Positions 1 to 7,770 are shown, counted from the first letter of the stretch. The stretch is 64,000 bases of DNA from Nitrospirota bacterium (GCA_014859105.1 JACUUX010000001.1:107315-171314); one strand, 5' to 3'. Made by a program: numbers and translations. Notes: generated by a model not told the origin, from the letters alone.

Positions 1-1429
1 CTTTTCCCCAATTTTTTTCAAGAACATCAAAATGATTTTTAATAATCTGCTTTTGTTCCTCAAATTCCTTTAGCTGCTGTTCATATTGTTCTTTGAGGCT
101 TAAGTTGAAAAAATTTATTTCATCAACTGATTTTTTCCAAGCAGTCATTTCTTCATGATAGAATCTTTCCGAAATTGTTTCAGCCTGTTTAATTTTTTTT
201 TCTTTTTGTGATTTAAAAAATTTGTCGACTAAAGAAAATTGTGGTTTAATAAGGTCGAAACGTTTCTCTGGTTTTTGGGGTAGTTCTTTAAAAATTGGCA
301 GTGTTGGCGGTCTTATTTTGCAAAGTTCTGTTTCCAAATTATTTTTGGGATTTGGAATCGTATATTTTTTCGTATCTTTGAGTGAATCCCAACTTGTCCT
401 GTTGTTATTGCTAAGGGCATTAATAAGCAAATCGTCAATTTGTTTTTGTTTTTCTCTCGCCTCTCGTGTTCTTTCTTCCGCAATGTTTAAACTCGCTTCT
501 CTGTCAGCCTGTGATTTTTTATTGTGACAAATTTTTGCCCACTGGATATCCCACTTTTTAAATTGGGCTGCAATCTTAGGATTACTAAAACTACTAAAAC
601 CCCAACAGTTAGTGTAATCGTCCCTTATTACACGGGTAACACCGAGCCCCTTATGTTCAATTTTATAATATGACCAATAACAGTTGTCACTATCCCATTT
701 ATCCAATATGTTGTGTAGATCTTCAAAATTCTCTTCAATTTGTTCAGCAGCTATATTATTTGCCGTTGCGTTAGTTCCAATCTCTTTGAACAATCCAAGT
801 TCTTTTAATTTAAAAAAACATTGGGCTGTCATAGCAGCATCAATATTAGCGTTATGCATATTAGTTATTCTTTTTATAGAATCATTAGGAAAAAAACACT
901 TTTGGTAAAGCTCTACAAGTGTAGGCCATTTATATTCACCGTTTTTATATGGTGGAATTTTACAAAATTTTGTTCCTGTTTTCATAGTGCAGAACATTTT
1001 ATTATCAGGAAAATTCCATTGCATGCCATTCCTTAAAAAGTCAGAATGAATTATTGGAATTTCGAAATCTATATTATGGCAAATCAGATATTCAGTATTA
1101 TTGACTACCTTTTTGAAATTGGCATATACATTTGAAGGTTCTACGCCTTTTTCGAGCATCATTGTTGTAGTAATTCCATGTATGTTTGTTGCATCGGCCG
1201 GTATTTCTACCGGCTGTTTTAAGTAGAAGTTATTATGTTCAATAAGTTTGTATTCATCATCAAACAATAACCATGCGATTTGAACAACATAAGGCCAATT
1301 TTTAAAATCATTAGGAGAGGCATATCTATTAATTGGAAGACCGGTTGTTTCTACGTCAAATACAAGATACTTACAAATGGCTTTTGTTGAATCTTCAAAG
1401 TCCAATTTAACTTCTTTTATAATTGACAT
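1..1429 (-). CDS. DEDDh 3'-5' exonuclease domain protein, C-terminus off the window
   Basis: This ORF is missing from the track because it runs off the left edge; about 476 codons are visible. The N-terminal 230 residues form a DnaQ-like exonuclease: ExoI motif FDVETTG near residue 25, ExoII in CHNIDFE, and ExoIII in HNANIDA. The remaining visible part is charged, probably coiled-coil (EQYEQQLKEFEEQK), with no domain I recognise. Start ATG at 1429 follows GAGGATGAG. It lies in the cassette after the 1531-1594 attC, so it is probably a cassette gene. The exonuclease fold is well supported; substrate and role are unknown. Confidence 0.8.
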   Translation of the reverse strand, partial: MSIIKEVKLDFEDSTKAICKYLVFDVETTGLPINRYASPNDFKNWPYVVQIAWLLFDDEYKLIEHNNFYLKQPVEIPADATNIHGITTTMMLEKGVEPSNVYANFKKVVNNTEYLICHNIDFEIPIIHSDFLRNGMQWNFPDNKMFCTMKTGTKFCKIPPYKNGEYKWPTLVELYQKCFFPNDSIKRITNMHNANIDAAMTAQCFFKLKELGLFKEIGTNATANNIAAEQIEENFEDLHNILDKWDSDNCYWSYYKIEHKGLGVTRVIRDDYTNCWGFSSFSNPKIAAQFKKWDIQWAKICHNKKSQADREASLNIAEERTREAREKQKQIDDLLINALSNNNRTSWDSLKDTKKYTIPNPKNNLETELCKIRPPTLPIFKELPQKPEKRFDLIKPQFSLVDKFFKSQKEKKIKQAETISERFYHEEMTAWKKSVDEINFFNLSLKEQYEQQLKEFEEQKQIIKNHFDVLEKNWGK

Positions 1430-1530
1430 CTCATCCTCAATTCAGACTAAAAGTTTCATTAAAAAAATTAAAGAAGATGCCCAAAAGTAATTAATGTTTT
1501 TAATGCTTTTATCTTTCATGCTCTTAATTC

Positions 1531-1594
1531 ACATAACGACTGAACTCACAGGTGCGGCAGCCGTTATGCCGCACCTGTGAGTAATTCGTTATGC
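1531..1594 (-). other. attC recombination site
   Basis: On the minus strand R'' is GCATAAC (1588-1594) and R' is GTTATGT (1531-1537). Between them is a nearly perfect hairpin built on ACTCACAGGTGCGGCA. The R'' core is complementary to the TTATGC that begins this cassette at 2122. I see no extrahelical bases in the stem, unlike its neighbours, so folding or strand choice may be atypical. The upstream gene's stop codon lies inside R''. Confidence 0.7.
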
Positions 1595-1834
1595 CAAGAC
1601 TTTCATCTTGTCGTATAGGAATTCGGGAGCAAAGTCGGCTCCATTTTCCCAAACAATGGTCTCAAGAACCGGATCCACCCTGAATGATTTGAACATTTCC
1701 AAATCCTTGAGTGGTTCGAAAACTTCCCCGTAAAGTTCATCTTTGAGGTTGACTTCGCCTTCAGCGCCATCATTAAATCTCAGCCAAATCACGTAATCAT
1801 GAAGGTATTTCGCTTCTTTGACATGAAGTATCAT
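1589..1834 (-). CDS. DUF2442 family protein
   Basis: An 81-residue protein with the DUF2442 pattern (an N-terminal stretch like YVIWLRFNDGAEGEVNL and a later TIVWENGADFAPEFLY). It starts 4 bases after the DUF4160 gene, so the two are co-transcribed. DUF4160/DUF2442 pairs recur in mobile regions and are suspected toxin-antitoxin-like modules, but the biochemical role is not established. The stop codon lies in the attC R'' core, as expected for the last gene of a cassette. Confidence 0.8.
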   Translation of the reverse strand: MILHVKEAKYLHDYVIWLRFNDGAEGEVNLKDELYGEVFEPLKDLEMFKSFRVDPVLETIVWENGADFAPEFLYDKMKVLA

Positions 1835-1838
1835 TTTT

Positions 1839-2096
1839 TTACTCCAATGGACTAATCCGGACTAAGGGTTTATTTTGTTCAGCCAGCTTCCAGTCAGCCA
1901 GCAATTCCTCTTTATGTTGTTCTCTCCATTCTTGAATCATATTCAATGCCCTTTGAGTAATATGGCCTGTGACCTTGCCCGTTTCAATCTCAACAATAAT
2001 TTCTTCGTCCCCGTATTTCGCATGGAAATGGGGAGGTTGGTGGTCACGCCAGAACATATAAATAACTATTCCAAAAAACCTACTGATTATAGGCAT
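1839..2096 (-). CDS. DUF4160 family protein
   Basis: An 85-residue protein with the DUF4160 signature: FFGIVIYMFWRDHQPPHFHA near the N-terminus followed by an acidic beta-strand and a helical tail. It is the first gene of its cassette, beginning 26 bases after the TTATGC boundary, and is followed by the DUF2442 gene. No clear Shine-Dalgarno precedes the ATG. The pair probably acts as a unit; a toxin-antitoxin role is inference only. Confidence 0.8.
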   Translation of the reverse strand: MPIISRFFGIVIYMFWRDHQPPHFHAKYGDEEIIVEIETGKVTGHITQRALNMIQEWREQHKEELLADWKLAEQNKPLVRISPLE

Positions 2097-2116
2097 TATT
2101 TTTTATCTATATTTTA

Positions 2117-2179
2117 GCATAACGTTGCAAAAAACCGGACGCTTTTGGAGCGCATCCGAGTTAATTTGCCTTGTTAGAC
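2117..2179 (-). other. attC recombination site
   Basis: Minus strand: R'' GTCTAAC (2173-2179), R' GTTATGC (2117-2123). The stem pairs AACTCGGATGCGCT with AGCGTCCGGTT, leaving unpaired T and TG on one side, the asymmetry integrases use to choose the bottom strand. The preceding gene's last codons (SNKAN, stop) are encoded by this site. Confidence 0.9.
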
Positions 2180-2517
2180 TTTGTATCGATTACTGTTAAA
2201 CTCTCAGCCTGTTTAAGTAGCTCGGCTACTTCTTGCACAGAATAGCCCTCAAGATGAACAATCTGTTTGTCTTTTGTTTGTAACATTAGTTTCCGTGAAC
2301 TTCGTGCTTTCAGCCATTGCACAGCAACTGCGGCCAGAGATGGGAATATGGAGGCAGCCCCAACAGCCTTTAGAATTTCGACTATCTCCCCGGTTGCCAT
2401 TACCACACCAGGATGAGGGACTTGTTCTATGAAAAGGAAATTGTTTTCGTCAAGCAGAGAGAGGAAAGATTCTTTGCTATCCCTGAAGGTGACTATTTTT
2501 ATCTTTTCTTCAATCAT
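2161..2517 (-). CDS. EACC1-like (effector-associated constant component) protein
   Basis: 118 residues. After about 50 N-terminal residues comes a small hydrophobic helix (ILKAVGAASIFPSLAAVAVQWL), a basic ARSSRK segment and a beta-rich end with DKQIVHLEGYSVQEVAELL. This order resembles EACC1 proteins, which occur beside effector-associated domains in predicted conflict systems. That assignment is from memory of the family pattern. ATG at 2517 is preceded by AGGTAACAG. It shares a cassette with the 80-residue gene upstream. The last five codons come from attC. Confidence 0.5.
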   Translation of the reverse strand: MIEEKIKIVTFRDSKESFLSLLDENNFLFIEQVPHPGVVMATGEIVEILKAVGAASIFPSLAAVAVQWLKARSSRKLMLQTKDKQIVHLEGYSVQEVAELLKQAESLTVIDTKSNKAN

Positions 2518-2550
2518 GTCTGTTACCTATATCCCCGTTCGCTCAGTGAC

Positions 2551-2793
2551 TCAACCAATCATATTGTTTATGATATTTATGCAGATTTCACGAAATGTTC
2601 GGTTCTCCGAATCCCAAAGAAGATTATCGATTTTACGATCAGCTAGAATCATGTTCTCTATAAAGTAATCAATTTCTTTATCCCATTTATCATAAAAAAT
2701 ATTACCATAGTCATCTTTATAAACAGTTTGTTTATACTTTAGGCTTAGCGTTTCTATGTGCTGTTCGGCTATTTCTTTAATCCGTGTTTCCAA
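2551..2793 (-). CDS. Hypothetical cassette protein, 80 aa
   Basis: Not recognised. The protein is acidic and predicted mostly helical, with an aromatic patch (DDYGNIFYDKWDKEIDYF). The only early start is a TTG that lies inside the R' core (GTTGGAA) of the preceding attC, so the gene begins at the cassette boundary and has no visible ribosome site of its own. Only 33 bases separate it from the EACC1-like gene. The expected complementary R'' (TTCCAAC) for this cassette start is not found, so its 3' part may have been lost or fused. Confidence 0.5.
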   Translation of the reverse strand: METRIKEIAEQHIETLSLKYKQTVYKDDYGNIFYDKWDKEIDYFIENMILADRKIDNLLWDSENRTFREICINIINNMIG

Positions 2794-2844
2794 CGCACGA
2801 AAAGATCACGCGCCCGAAGGGTCGCGTGAATTGATTGGTTCGAA
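2788..2844 (-). other. attC recombination site (short)
   Basis: Minus strand: R'' TTCGAAC (2838-2844), complementary to the TTCGAA that starts this cassette at 3505; R' GTTGGAA (2788-2794). The stem TCACGCG-A-CCC / GGGCGCGTGA leaves one extrahelical A and a TTC loop. The final 12 codons of the upstream gene are encoded here. Confidence 0.75.
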
Positions 2845-3468
2845 CTCCACCTTTATCAACTCATTTATTTCGTCACTACGAAGTATTACTGAAATGTCTC
2901 TAATATCACCAATCAAAATCTCACGAGGTCCGCTTGGGCCTTCTGGGCAGACCAATCTCCACTCAGACTGATAAGCAAATTTCTTGAGCTTCTTGAATGG
3001 GCCGAGTTCCCCAATATATTTATCATCTACATATTCGACCAGATCTGCTTTATAGTTAATCTTTTCGTTTTTCAGAGTTGATTGAACTCTTCGCATAAAT
3101 TCATTGGGATTAATCAGAAACAAAGCATAATCGCCGAATTGAAAATTCCTCGTGTCTATAGGAAAGTTTCCCTCAATAAGTGGACGTAAGGCAAACATGC
3201 AGAATATATTCATCTTCTCTGGTTCGGGCGGGTACATTCTATAAATCCACTCACCCTCCATAGATACCTGTTTCCCATCTGGAAGGGGAATCACTATCTT
3301 TGGGCCTCTTGCTACCTTTGCGATACAATCAAGAGGATCACCACGAAGTTCTTCATCTTCAATTTGCCAGAAATATTCAGGAGTGTTTAAATACAGAGCT
3401 CCTTCTGCTTGAAGCCGCAATAAATGCTCTTGCTTGCCAAACTTGATTAAAGTTCCTGGTTCGCCCAT
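2806..3468 (-). CDS. Hypothetical cassette protein, possibly DUF2971-like
   Basis: 220 residues, single gene of its cassette. Features seen: KFGKQEHLLRLQAEGALYLNTPEYF at the N-terminus, then an acidic RGDP segment, and a C-terminal SEWRLVCP followed by ILIGDIRDISVIL. The spacing recalls DUF2971, a family found in phage and defence contexts, but the match is weak. ATG 3468 follows AAGGACTGATTGAA. The C-terminal residues SRDPSGA are encoded by the attC hairpin, so only the part before them is likely to matter. Confidence 0.7.
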   Translation of the reverse strand: MGEPGTLIKFGKQEHLLRLQAEGALYLNTPEYFWQIEDEELRGDPLDCIAKVARGPKIVIPLPDGKQVSMEGEWIYRMYPPEPEKMNIFCMFALRPLIEGNFPIDTRNFQFGDYALFLINPNEFMRRVQSTLKNEKINYKADLVEYVDDKYIGELGPFKKLKKFAYQSEWRLVCPEGPSGPREILIGDIRDISVILRSDEINELIKVEFEPINSRDPSGA

Positions 3469-3499
3469 TTCAATCAGTCCTTTTTTATTGTTACCTGAG

Positions 3500-3590
3500 T
3501 TCGAACGCTGAAGTTAAGGCGCAGGACCACAGAGGATTGAACAGAAACCAAAAACGTTTATTCCCTGTCGCCTTGAACACTTTGTTGTGC
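3500..3590 (-). other. attC recombination site
   Basis: Minus strand: R'' GCACAAC (3584-3590), R' GTTCGAA (3500-3506). L'' GTTCAAGGCGACAGG pairs with CCTGCGCCTTAAC, leaving an extrahelical C and A, the classic attC asymmetry. The internal spacer is about 40 bases. The matching TTGTGC start of the cassette is not visible upstream, so the left cassette here has been rearranged. Confidence 0.9.
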
Positions 3591-3633
3591 ATGGCTTTGT
3601 CAGGCCTTTAAATTTTAGTTTTGGAGGTCGAAC

Positions 3634-3807
3634 ATGATGTACAGTAAAGCAATTGAGAAGGTTGAAGGTTTTTTGTCTCAGAATAATATCTTTCTTCTCA
3701 GAGTTGAAGGTAGTATCCACATTTCACCTGACTTAGCCGAGTTGCCACCTGGAGAATATTTAGTTACTGATCTCAGGGTGGCAATCCCTATTTCTCGACA
3801 TAAGTAG
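3634..3807 (+). CDS. Possible small ORF opposite to the cassette direction, 57 aa
   Basis: Below the track cutoff. ATG at 3634 has a strong Shine-Dalgarno (TTGGAGGTCGAAC) and the translation (MMYSKAIEKVEGFLSQ..., then PPGEYLVTDLRVAIPI) reads like a real protein. It is on the plus strand, against the array, and its 3' end overlaps the end of the 75-aa gene by about 20 bases. Cassette genes on the opposite strand are known, often with their own promoter. No family recognised. Confidence 0.4.
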   Translation: MMYSKAIEKVEGFLSQNNIFLLRVEGSIHISPDLAELPPGEYLVTDLRVAIPISRHK

Positions 3808-4015
3808 CTTCAATGCTTTCATTTCTTTTGATGTGGGTGATCTTGAACTTTGAACCGATATACGATGATACGTTAACATCGTAAATGATCATCCACATCA
3901 TAGATTTGAATTTGTCGAACGTGAAGACTTCCCATTTTGAACCATCATCGAGAGTAATAAGCCCTCCTCCATTTTCGACTTTTCTGATTGAGTGTTTACC
4001 TGTGCGTAAGTACAT
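3788..4015 (-). CDS. Hypothetical small cassette protein, 75 aa
   Basis: Not recognised. The ATG at 4015 has an excellent Shine-Dalgarno (AAAGGAGGGCG), only 30 bases after the upstream membrane-protein gene, so the pair forms an operon. The sequence has a beta-rich look (GGGLITLDDGSKWEVFTFDKF) and ends ITHIKRNESIEATYVEK. There is no signal peptide. No attC separates it from the gene upstream. Confidence 0.6.
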   Translation of the reverse strand: MYLRTGKHSIRKVENGGGLITLDDGSKWEVFTFDKFKSMMWMIIYDVNVSSYIGSKFKITHIKRNESIEATYVEK

Positions 4016-4045
4016 GACAATCGCCCTCCTTTGGCTGACAAATGA

Positions 4046-4363
4046 TTATTTTTCGGTTTTCTTCGGTTTAGACAATACAAATAATCCTGTTCCAGACAAA
4101 ACAAAAATTATTCCCAAAGAAAAAGGGTATTTATACGGAAGCACGACTGGTACATCATGAGGTTCAAAATACGGGTCAAAATCCAACCCGGGCGGAGGTG
4201 TTTGTGGCTTTGCAGGTTGTGTCCATAAGTCAATATTCATTTTTGTAATGCTCCACAAAAAGCCTAATTTGGGGTTGTATCCAGATGAAAAAACAAAGGC
4301 AACAAGAGGAATACAAATGCCAATGAGGATGAGAATAATGATGCCTTTGTTAGGCGATCTCAC
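4046..4363 (-). CDS. Small two-helix membrane protein
   Basis: The track ORF starts at 4477 inside the exonuclease gene; the more plausible start is GTG at 4363, giving 105 residues. One membrane segment (GIIILILIGICIPLVAFVF) begins near residue 7, a proline-rich loop (PAKPQTPPPG) follows, and a second segment (FSLGIIFVLSGTGLFVL) lies near the C-terminus. It overlaps the last 14 bases of the exonuclease gene and the GCCTAAC half site. Function unknown; start uncertain. Confidence 0.55.
   Translation of the reverse strand: MRSPNKGIIILILIGICIPLVAFVFSSGYNPKLGFLWSITKMNIDLWTQPAKPQTPPPGLDFDPYFEPHDVPVVLPYKYPFSLGIIFVLSGTGLFVLSKPKKTEK
4349..4355 (-). other. Orphan attC R'' core (half site)
   Basis: GCCTAAC followed by AAAGGC at the stop codon of the exonuclease-BRCT gene. 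It is complementary to the TTAGGC boundary (5643-5649, minus GTTAGGC) next to the IS, so these two cores mark the ends of one cassette. The rest of an attC stem and R' is not recognisable, suggesting a deletion or fusion with the next cassette. Confidence 0.6.
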
Positions 4364-5225
4364 TCGATAATTTCGCCAATTCTTTGAAATCGCTTTCTTT
4401 AAGAACTCGCATTGGAAAACCTTTCCGAATAAGTTCCTCCGCCTTTCTGTGCTTGGAACTTTTCTCGTGACCCGCAAGTTTTTTTACGTCTTGGTCACCG
4501 ACAACCAGCAATGTAGTTTTCTTTGTTACCCCTGATGCCACTTGGCAACCAAGGGTAGCCGCTAAATCGGCTGCTTCCCGGCGTGGTATTTCAAGTGCAC
4601 CGGTGAAAACAAGAACCTCACCGTAAAGTGCACCTTCGGGATTCCCTTCACGATTAATAGCAAAACCAGAGCTGCTTGCGGTGGGGTCGATTGGTTGGCG
4701 TACCCGCTTGAGCCATCCATTTATGTCTAGTCCGCTCTTATTGGACGCGGTAACAAGGATATGCGCCGCTGCTTTTGCATCTTCCAAGGCATCATGATGT
4801 TTGAAGTCATATCCGAGGATCTGACATACGTTATATAGCCCATACCCTTTCCATGCGCATTCCTCCCATGTTCGGCGGGCCACACGCGCTGAGTCGAGCC
4901 AAATACACTTTATCGCGTTAATGTGATACCGTTGAGTTGCCTGATTCATCGCGACCCGATCAAAGTGTGTGTGGCAAACAACTACTGCGCCTTCGAGAGA
5001 TGATCCTAACGTATCGGCCAATTGTGGGAACTTTGGGGCACCTTTAACAACAGTCTCGTCGATCCCGTGGATAGCAACATTAAAGGCATCAAAATAGTCC
5101 TCTGGATCGACGTAGGTTTTCCATTCATCTGACAAAGTTCCGCTTTCGTACTTTACCAGACCGATCTGGCAAATCGATGCCATATCGGCATTCGCTGTTT
5201 CAACGTCAATAGCTACAAAGTTCAA
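4350..5225 (-). CDS. DEDDh exonuclease with C-terminal BRCT domain
   Basis: 291 residues. The exonuclease domain (1-165) shows ExoI FVAIDVETANAD, ExoII VCHTHFD and ExoIII HHDALEDAKAAA. A BRCT domain fills about 200-285 (LYGEVLVFTGALEIPRREAADLAATLG, then VTKKTTLLVVGD). The combination is known for DnaQ-like exonucleases outside the replicative polymerase, thought to act in repair. The start is TTG at 5225, preceded by GGAGAAGGATT at good distance. It follows the 121-aa gene by 25 bases in the same cassette, and its stop lies in the R'' core. Confidence 0.88.
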   Translation of the reverse strand: MNFVAIDVETANADMASICQIGLVKYESGTLSDEWKTYVDPEDYFDAFNVAIHGIDETVVKGAPKFPQLADTLGSSLEGAVVVCHTHFDRVAMNQATQRYHINAIKCIWLDSARVARRTWEECAWKGYGLYNVCQILGYDFKHHDALEDAKAAAHILVTASNKSGLDINGWLKRVRQPIDPTASSSGFAINREGNPEGALYGEVLVFTGALEIPRREAADLAATLGCQVASGVTKKTTLLVVGDQDVKKLAGHEKSSKHRKAEELIRKGFPMRVLKESDFKELAKLSSEIA

Positions 5226-5250
5226 TTAAATCCTTCTCCAAAATTATGGG

Positions 5251-5616
5251 CTAAACGTACTTCTTTAAATCAGCGGTGTAGATAACCTTTACCCCAGATT
5301 TTGAGCAGATAAGTTCTCTCTCTTCACCGAGATCGATATCAAGATCATCACCCCTTATGCCTTGCCATTCTGCTAAGTAGTTAAGTGATCCATATTTCTT
5401 ATTGGTCTTTTTCTTCGGATCAACGCCCCACTTCCAACCCAGATCAGGCAACTCACCATTTTCAGCTTGCTTAGCCAACTCTGGCGATTCAATGCGCCTT
5501 TTTCTGCCAATTTCCCAGCAGATAATTAGACCCTTGTCGGGACCTCTCCAACGTTCCTCAAATGAGGGATTTTCTCTTATGGGTTTGTTAATAGACCGAT
5601 AAATGCGAGTCGCCAT
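5251..5616 (-). CDS. Hypothetical cassette protein, 121 aa
   Basis: Not recognised. It has a strong ribosome site (CGGAGGGGAAA before ATG 5616) and begins about 30 bases after the cassette boundary core GTTAGGC. The sequence is charged and tryptophan-rich (ERWRGPDKGLIICWEIGRKR, LPDLGWKWGVDPKK) and ends in VKVIYTADLKKYV. No membrane segment or signal peptide. Its tight linkage to the exonuclease-BRCT gene suggests a partner role, which is inference. Confidence 0.7.
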   Translation of the reverse strand: MATRIYRSINKPIRENPSFEERWRGPDKGLIICWEIGRKRRIESPELAKQAENGELPDLGWKWGVDPKKKTNKKYGSLNYLAEWQGIRGDDLDIDLGEERELICSKSGVKVIYTADLKKYV

Positions 5617-5653
5617 TTTCCCCTCCGATTAGTCTTTTATACGCCTAACAAGT

Positions 5654-7455
5654 CTGTAGAAAAAGTCTTTTTTAATAAAATACCTCTCCCTTAAATGTCT
5701 TGTAAATCATTTTTTATAGCAGTTCAATATCAAAGAAGATCATTGGCATTCTTTATTATTATGCTTACTGCTTTACTGCTGAACCATTCTCTACATTCTC
5801 TATATCTATCTAACCACTTCATGCAAAAGCAGTCCCGTATCTATGGATTTTTATCAGGTTATGCACCAGACAATAAAGTTTCCACTGAATGTTCACCTTT
5901 CGTTTCCCCCGCAGGGTGAATCTGTCCAATCCCAAGGTGGAGCGAATATGGGCAAAAGGCGGTTCAGCCGTTCCAAGTCTTCTGTTGTAAATGAGCCGAC
6001 CTCTTATCGAATCAATCTTGCGTTTCATCTTCTGTGTAAATGTTTCAGGTGCACTTTCTGTTCGCCCTTGAAAAAAATAAACCTGGCGTGTTTCACTCGT
6101 ATCAGGATTCCGTAAACATTTCTCTCGTAGTTCGCATATTCGACAATCTGACTTGCGGCCCCGGAATTTGATCGCTCTGTTTCCGTCAACGATTACATTG
6201 CCTCCATTTCGGTACATTCGCTTTCCTGCAGGGCAGATGCAGTGTGTCTTGTCTTCGCTCATCGTAAAATCTTTTACCCTGTATAATACTCTTGTCCCAT
6301 AATACTCCGCTCTCTCTTTTCTAAAACGTTCTTTATACCTGTCAACGCCTTTAAACCGGGGATCACGCTTCCTAAACTGTGTGTCCGCTATGTATGCATC
6401 TATTCCTTCTTCCATGACCATCTTCATGTTGGACTCTGTATGAAATCCGCTGTCGGCAACGAGCTTCGCATCTTCGAACACATCTTTTTTACTACCGATT
6501 GCTTTAAAGTTCTCTCTCGCTCCCTTTACCATAGGCTTAAGCAGATCGTGCTCCTGTGCTGCCCCAAATGCTTCCGCATGCACGATTACCTGCTGCTTAT
6601 CGTCTACTACTGCTACTCCGTCATATCCCTGTATTACCCCATGCGATGTCTTCATCTTCGCACTGTCATTATCCGTAATGTTGCTTTTGATGGGTTTCCC
6701 CCTCTTGCCGGACTTGTCGTCGTTTTGCTTCAACCAATCTTTTATCTTCTTTACCTTCTCCCGAAGGGTATCTGCGTATTGCTGCTCCCACCCAACTATT
6801 TCCTTGTCCTGCTCTATTTCATCTATTTCACGATGCCGTTTGACAATCTGTCGTATGGCTTGCTTCATCTTCTCTTTCTTGTTTTGCAGATCTTCTTTCG
6901 TCCCGCTCCATTCCTTCGATGCATTGGAGGGCAGCTTGCATCCGTCTACAGCGAACATCTCTTTCCCTATCAGCCCCATCTCGTCACAGATCAATAAAAC
7001 TTCAAGAAATAACTTGATTATCTCTTGATCCAGTGATGATATAAAATCAGCTATTGTTGTAAAGTGCGGCTGTGTGTCTGCCGAAAGCGCCATGAAAATA
7101 ATGTTCTCCCTGCAGCATTGCTCTATCTTTCGGCTTGAAGTAATACCCCGTGAGTAGGCATATAGTATTATCTTTAATAGTATTGCAGGATCATATGCAG
7201 GTGCCCCTGTCTCGTCGTTCTTATACCTTTCATCAAACAGAGATAGGTCTATTTCGTTATCGATTAGATAATGAAGGGTGTGTTCAAAAGTCCCCGGCAG
7301 GATCTGTTTGTCGAAATACACCGGGATGAATTTCCCCTGGGAATAGTCATACTCTTTATATCTCGCCATCCGTCCTCCTTCCTACTAAGCGGCCTTTGAT
7401 TATTTTCCCGCAATGGAATGGCGATATTATAAGCCTTTCAAAACTTTTTCTACAG
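5654..7455 (-). mobile_element. IS1182-family insertion sequence
   Basis: A 1.8 kb element with one transposase gene and terminal inverted repeats CTGTAGAAAAAGT at both ends (5654-5666 and 7443-7455). The right end abuts the G of the attC R' core GTTGAAC; the left end lies four bases from a second core, GTTAGGC. Target duplication is not clear; only a shared GT flanks it. The element therefore sits exactly at a cassette junction. Confidence 0.85.
5819..7369 (-). CDS. IS1182-family transposase
   Basis: 516 residues, the usual length for the family. It has the N-terminal conserved region (PVYFDKQILPGTFEHTLHYL), the DDE core with first Asp in FAVDGCKLPSNASKEWSG, second Asp in LVADSGFHTE, and a C-terminal YNRRLGTAEPPFAHIR containing the catalytic Glu, followed by GLDRFTLRGKRKVNIQW. 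A four-cysteine segment (CPAGKRMY then CRICELREKC) lies between. No frameshift is visible, so it may be active. Transcribed in the cassette direction. Confidence 0.95.
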   Translation of the reverse strand: MARYKEYDYSQGKFIPVYFDKQILPGTFEHTLHYLIDNEIDLSLFDERYKNDETGAPAYDPAILLKIILYAYSRGITSSRKIEQCCRENIIFMALSADTQPHFTTIADFISSLDQEIIKLFLEVLLICDEMGLIGKEMFAVDGCKLPSNASKEWSGTKEDLQNKKEKMKQAIRQIVKRHREIDEIEQDKEIVGWEQQYADTLREKVKKIKDWLKQNDDKSGKRGKPIKSNITDNDSAKMKTSHGVIQGYDGVAVVDDKQQVIVHAEAFGAAQEHDLLKPMVKGARENFKAIGSKKDVFEDAKLVADSGFHTESNMKMVMEEGIDAYIADTQFRKRDPRFKGVDRYKERFRKERAEYYGTRVLYRVKDFTMSEDKTHCICPAGKRMYRNGGNVIVDGNRAIKFRGRKSDCRICELREKCLRNPDTSETRQVYFFQGRTESAPETFTQKMKRKIDSIRGRLIYNRRLGTAEPPFAHIRSTLGLDRFTLRGKRKVNIQWKLYCLVHNLIKIHRYGTAFA

Positions 7456-7515
7456 GTTCAACGACTTAAATCACTGGCAGGCTGAAAGCCTGTCCAGTGG
7501 ATTGTCTTGTTAGCC
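7456..7515 (-). other. attC recombination site
   Basis: Minus strand: R'' GGCTAAC (7509-7515), R' GTTGAAC (7456-7462). ATCCACTGGACAGGCT pairs with AGCCTGCCAGTGAT around a TTC loop, leaving an extrahelical C and A. R'' is complementary to the TTAGCC that begins this cassette at 8030. The R' side is in direct contact with the IS. Confidence 0.93.
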
Positions 7516-7770
7516 TCCCTCTTTTATCATTTTTTCGTATTCATCGTGTGTTCCTATCCACGCCCAAATATAATCATCGCCGTCTTCTATAGCAAGAGCT
7601 CTATAGTTCAGCCCAGCGCGGACAGACCAGAATGTGCCTATTTTCTTAAAGTGGAGAGATGGATGTGAGGGATTTGATTTTAGTAACTCGAAATTTTTCT
7701 TTGATATTTTTTGAACAGGATAGGGAAGACTTTCAAAACATTTCCAGAAACGCCCTGTTGTTCGGTGCAC
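7510..7770 (-). CDS. RelE/ParE-like toxin
   Basis: 86 residues of the RelE/ParE fold: central FELLKSNPSHPSLHFKKIG and FWSVRAGLNYRALAIEDGDDYIWAWIGTHDEYEKMI, matching the compact cytotoxic-translational-repressor subgroup. It starts at GTG 7770 immediately after the antitoxin stop, an arrangement that favours coupled translation. In this family the toxin cleaves mRNA or inhibits gyrase; which applies is not decidable. The stop codon lies in attC R''. TA cassettes are a known stabilising feature of chromosomal integrons. Confidence 0.85.
   Translation of the reverse strand: MHRTTGRFWKCFESLPYPVQKISKKNFELLKSNPSHPSLHFKKIGTFWSVRAGLNYRALAIEDGDDYIWAWIGTHDEYEKMIKEGG

Noticed and set aside
2117-2160. 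Rho-independent terminator
   Set aside because: The hairpin has unpaired bases on one arm, no T run, and lies between matching R'' and R' cores, which fits attC instead.
3514-3720. 68-aa minus-strand ORF
   Set aside because: It reads through the attC site and the reverse small ORF, with no ribosome site and low-quality composition; it is a by-product of the attC sequence.
6440-6997. 185-aa plus-strand ORF
   Set aside because: Antisense to the IS1182 transposase, low-complexity Tyr/Leu content; a shadow.
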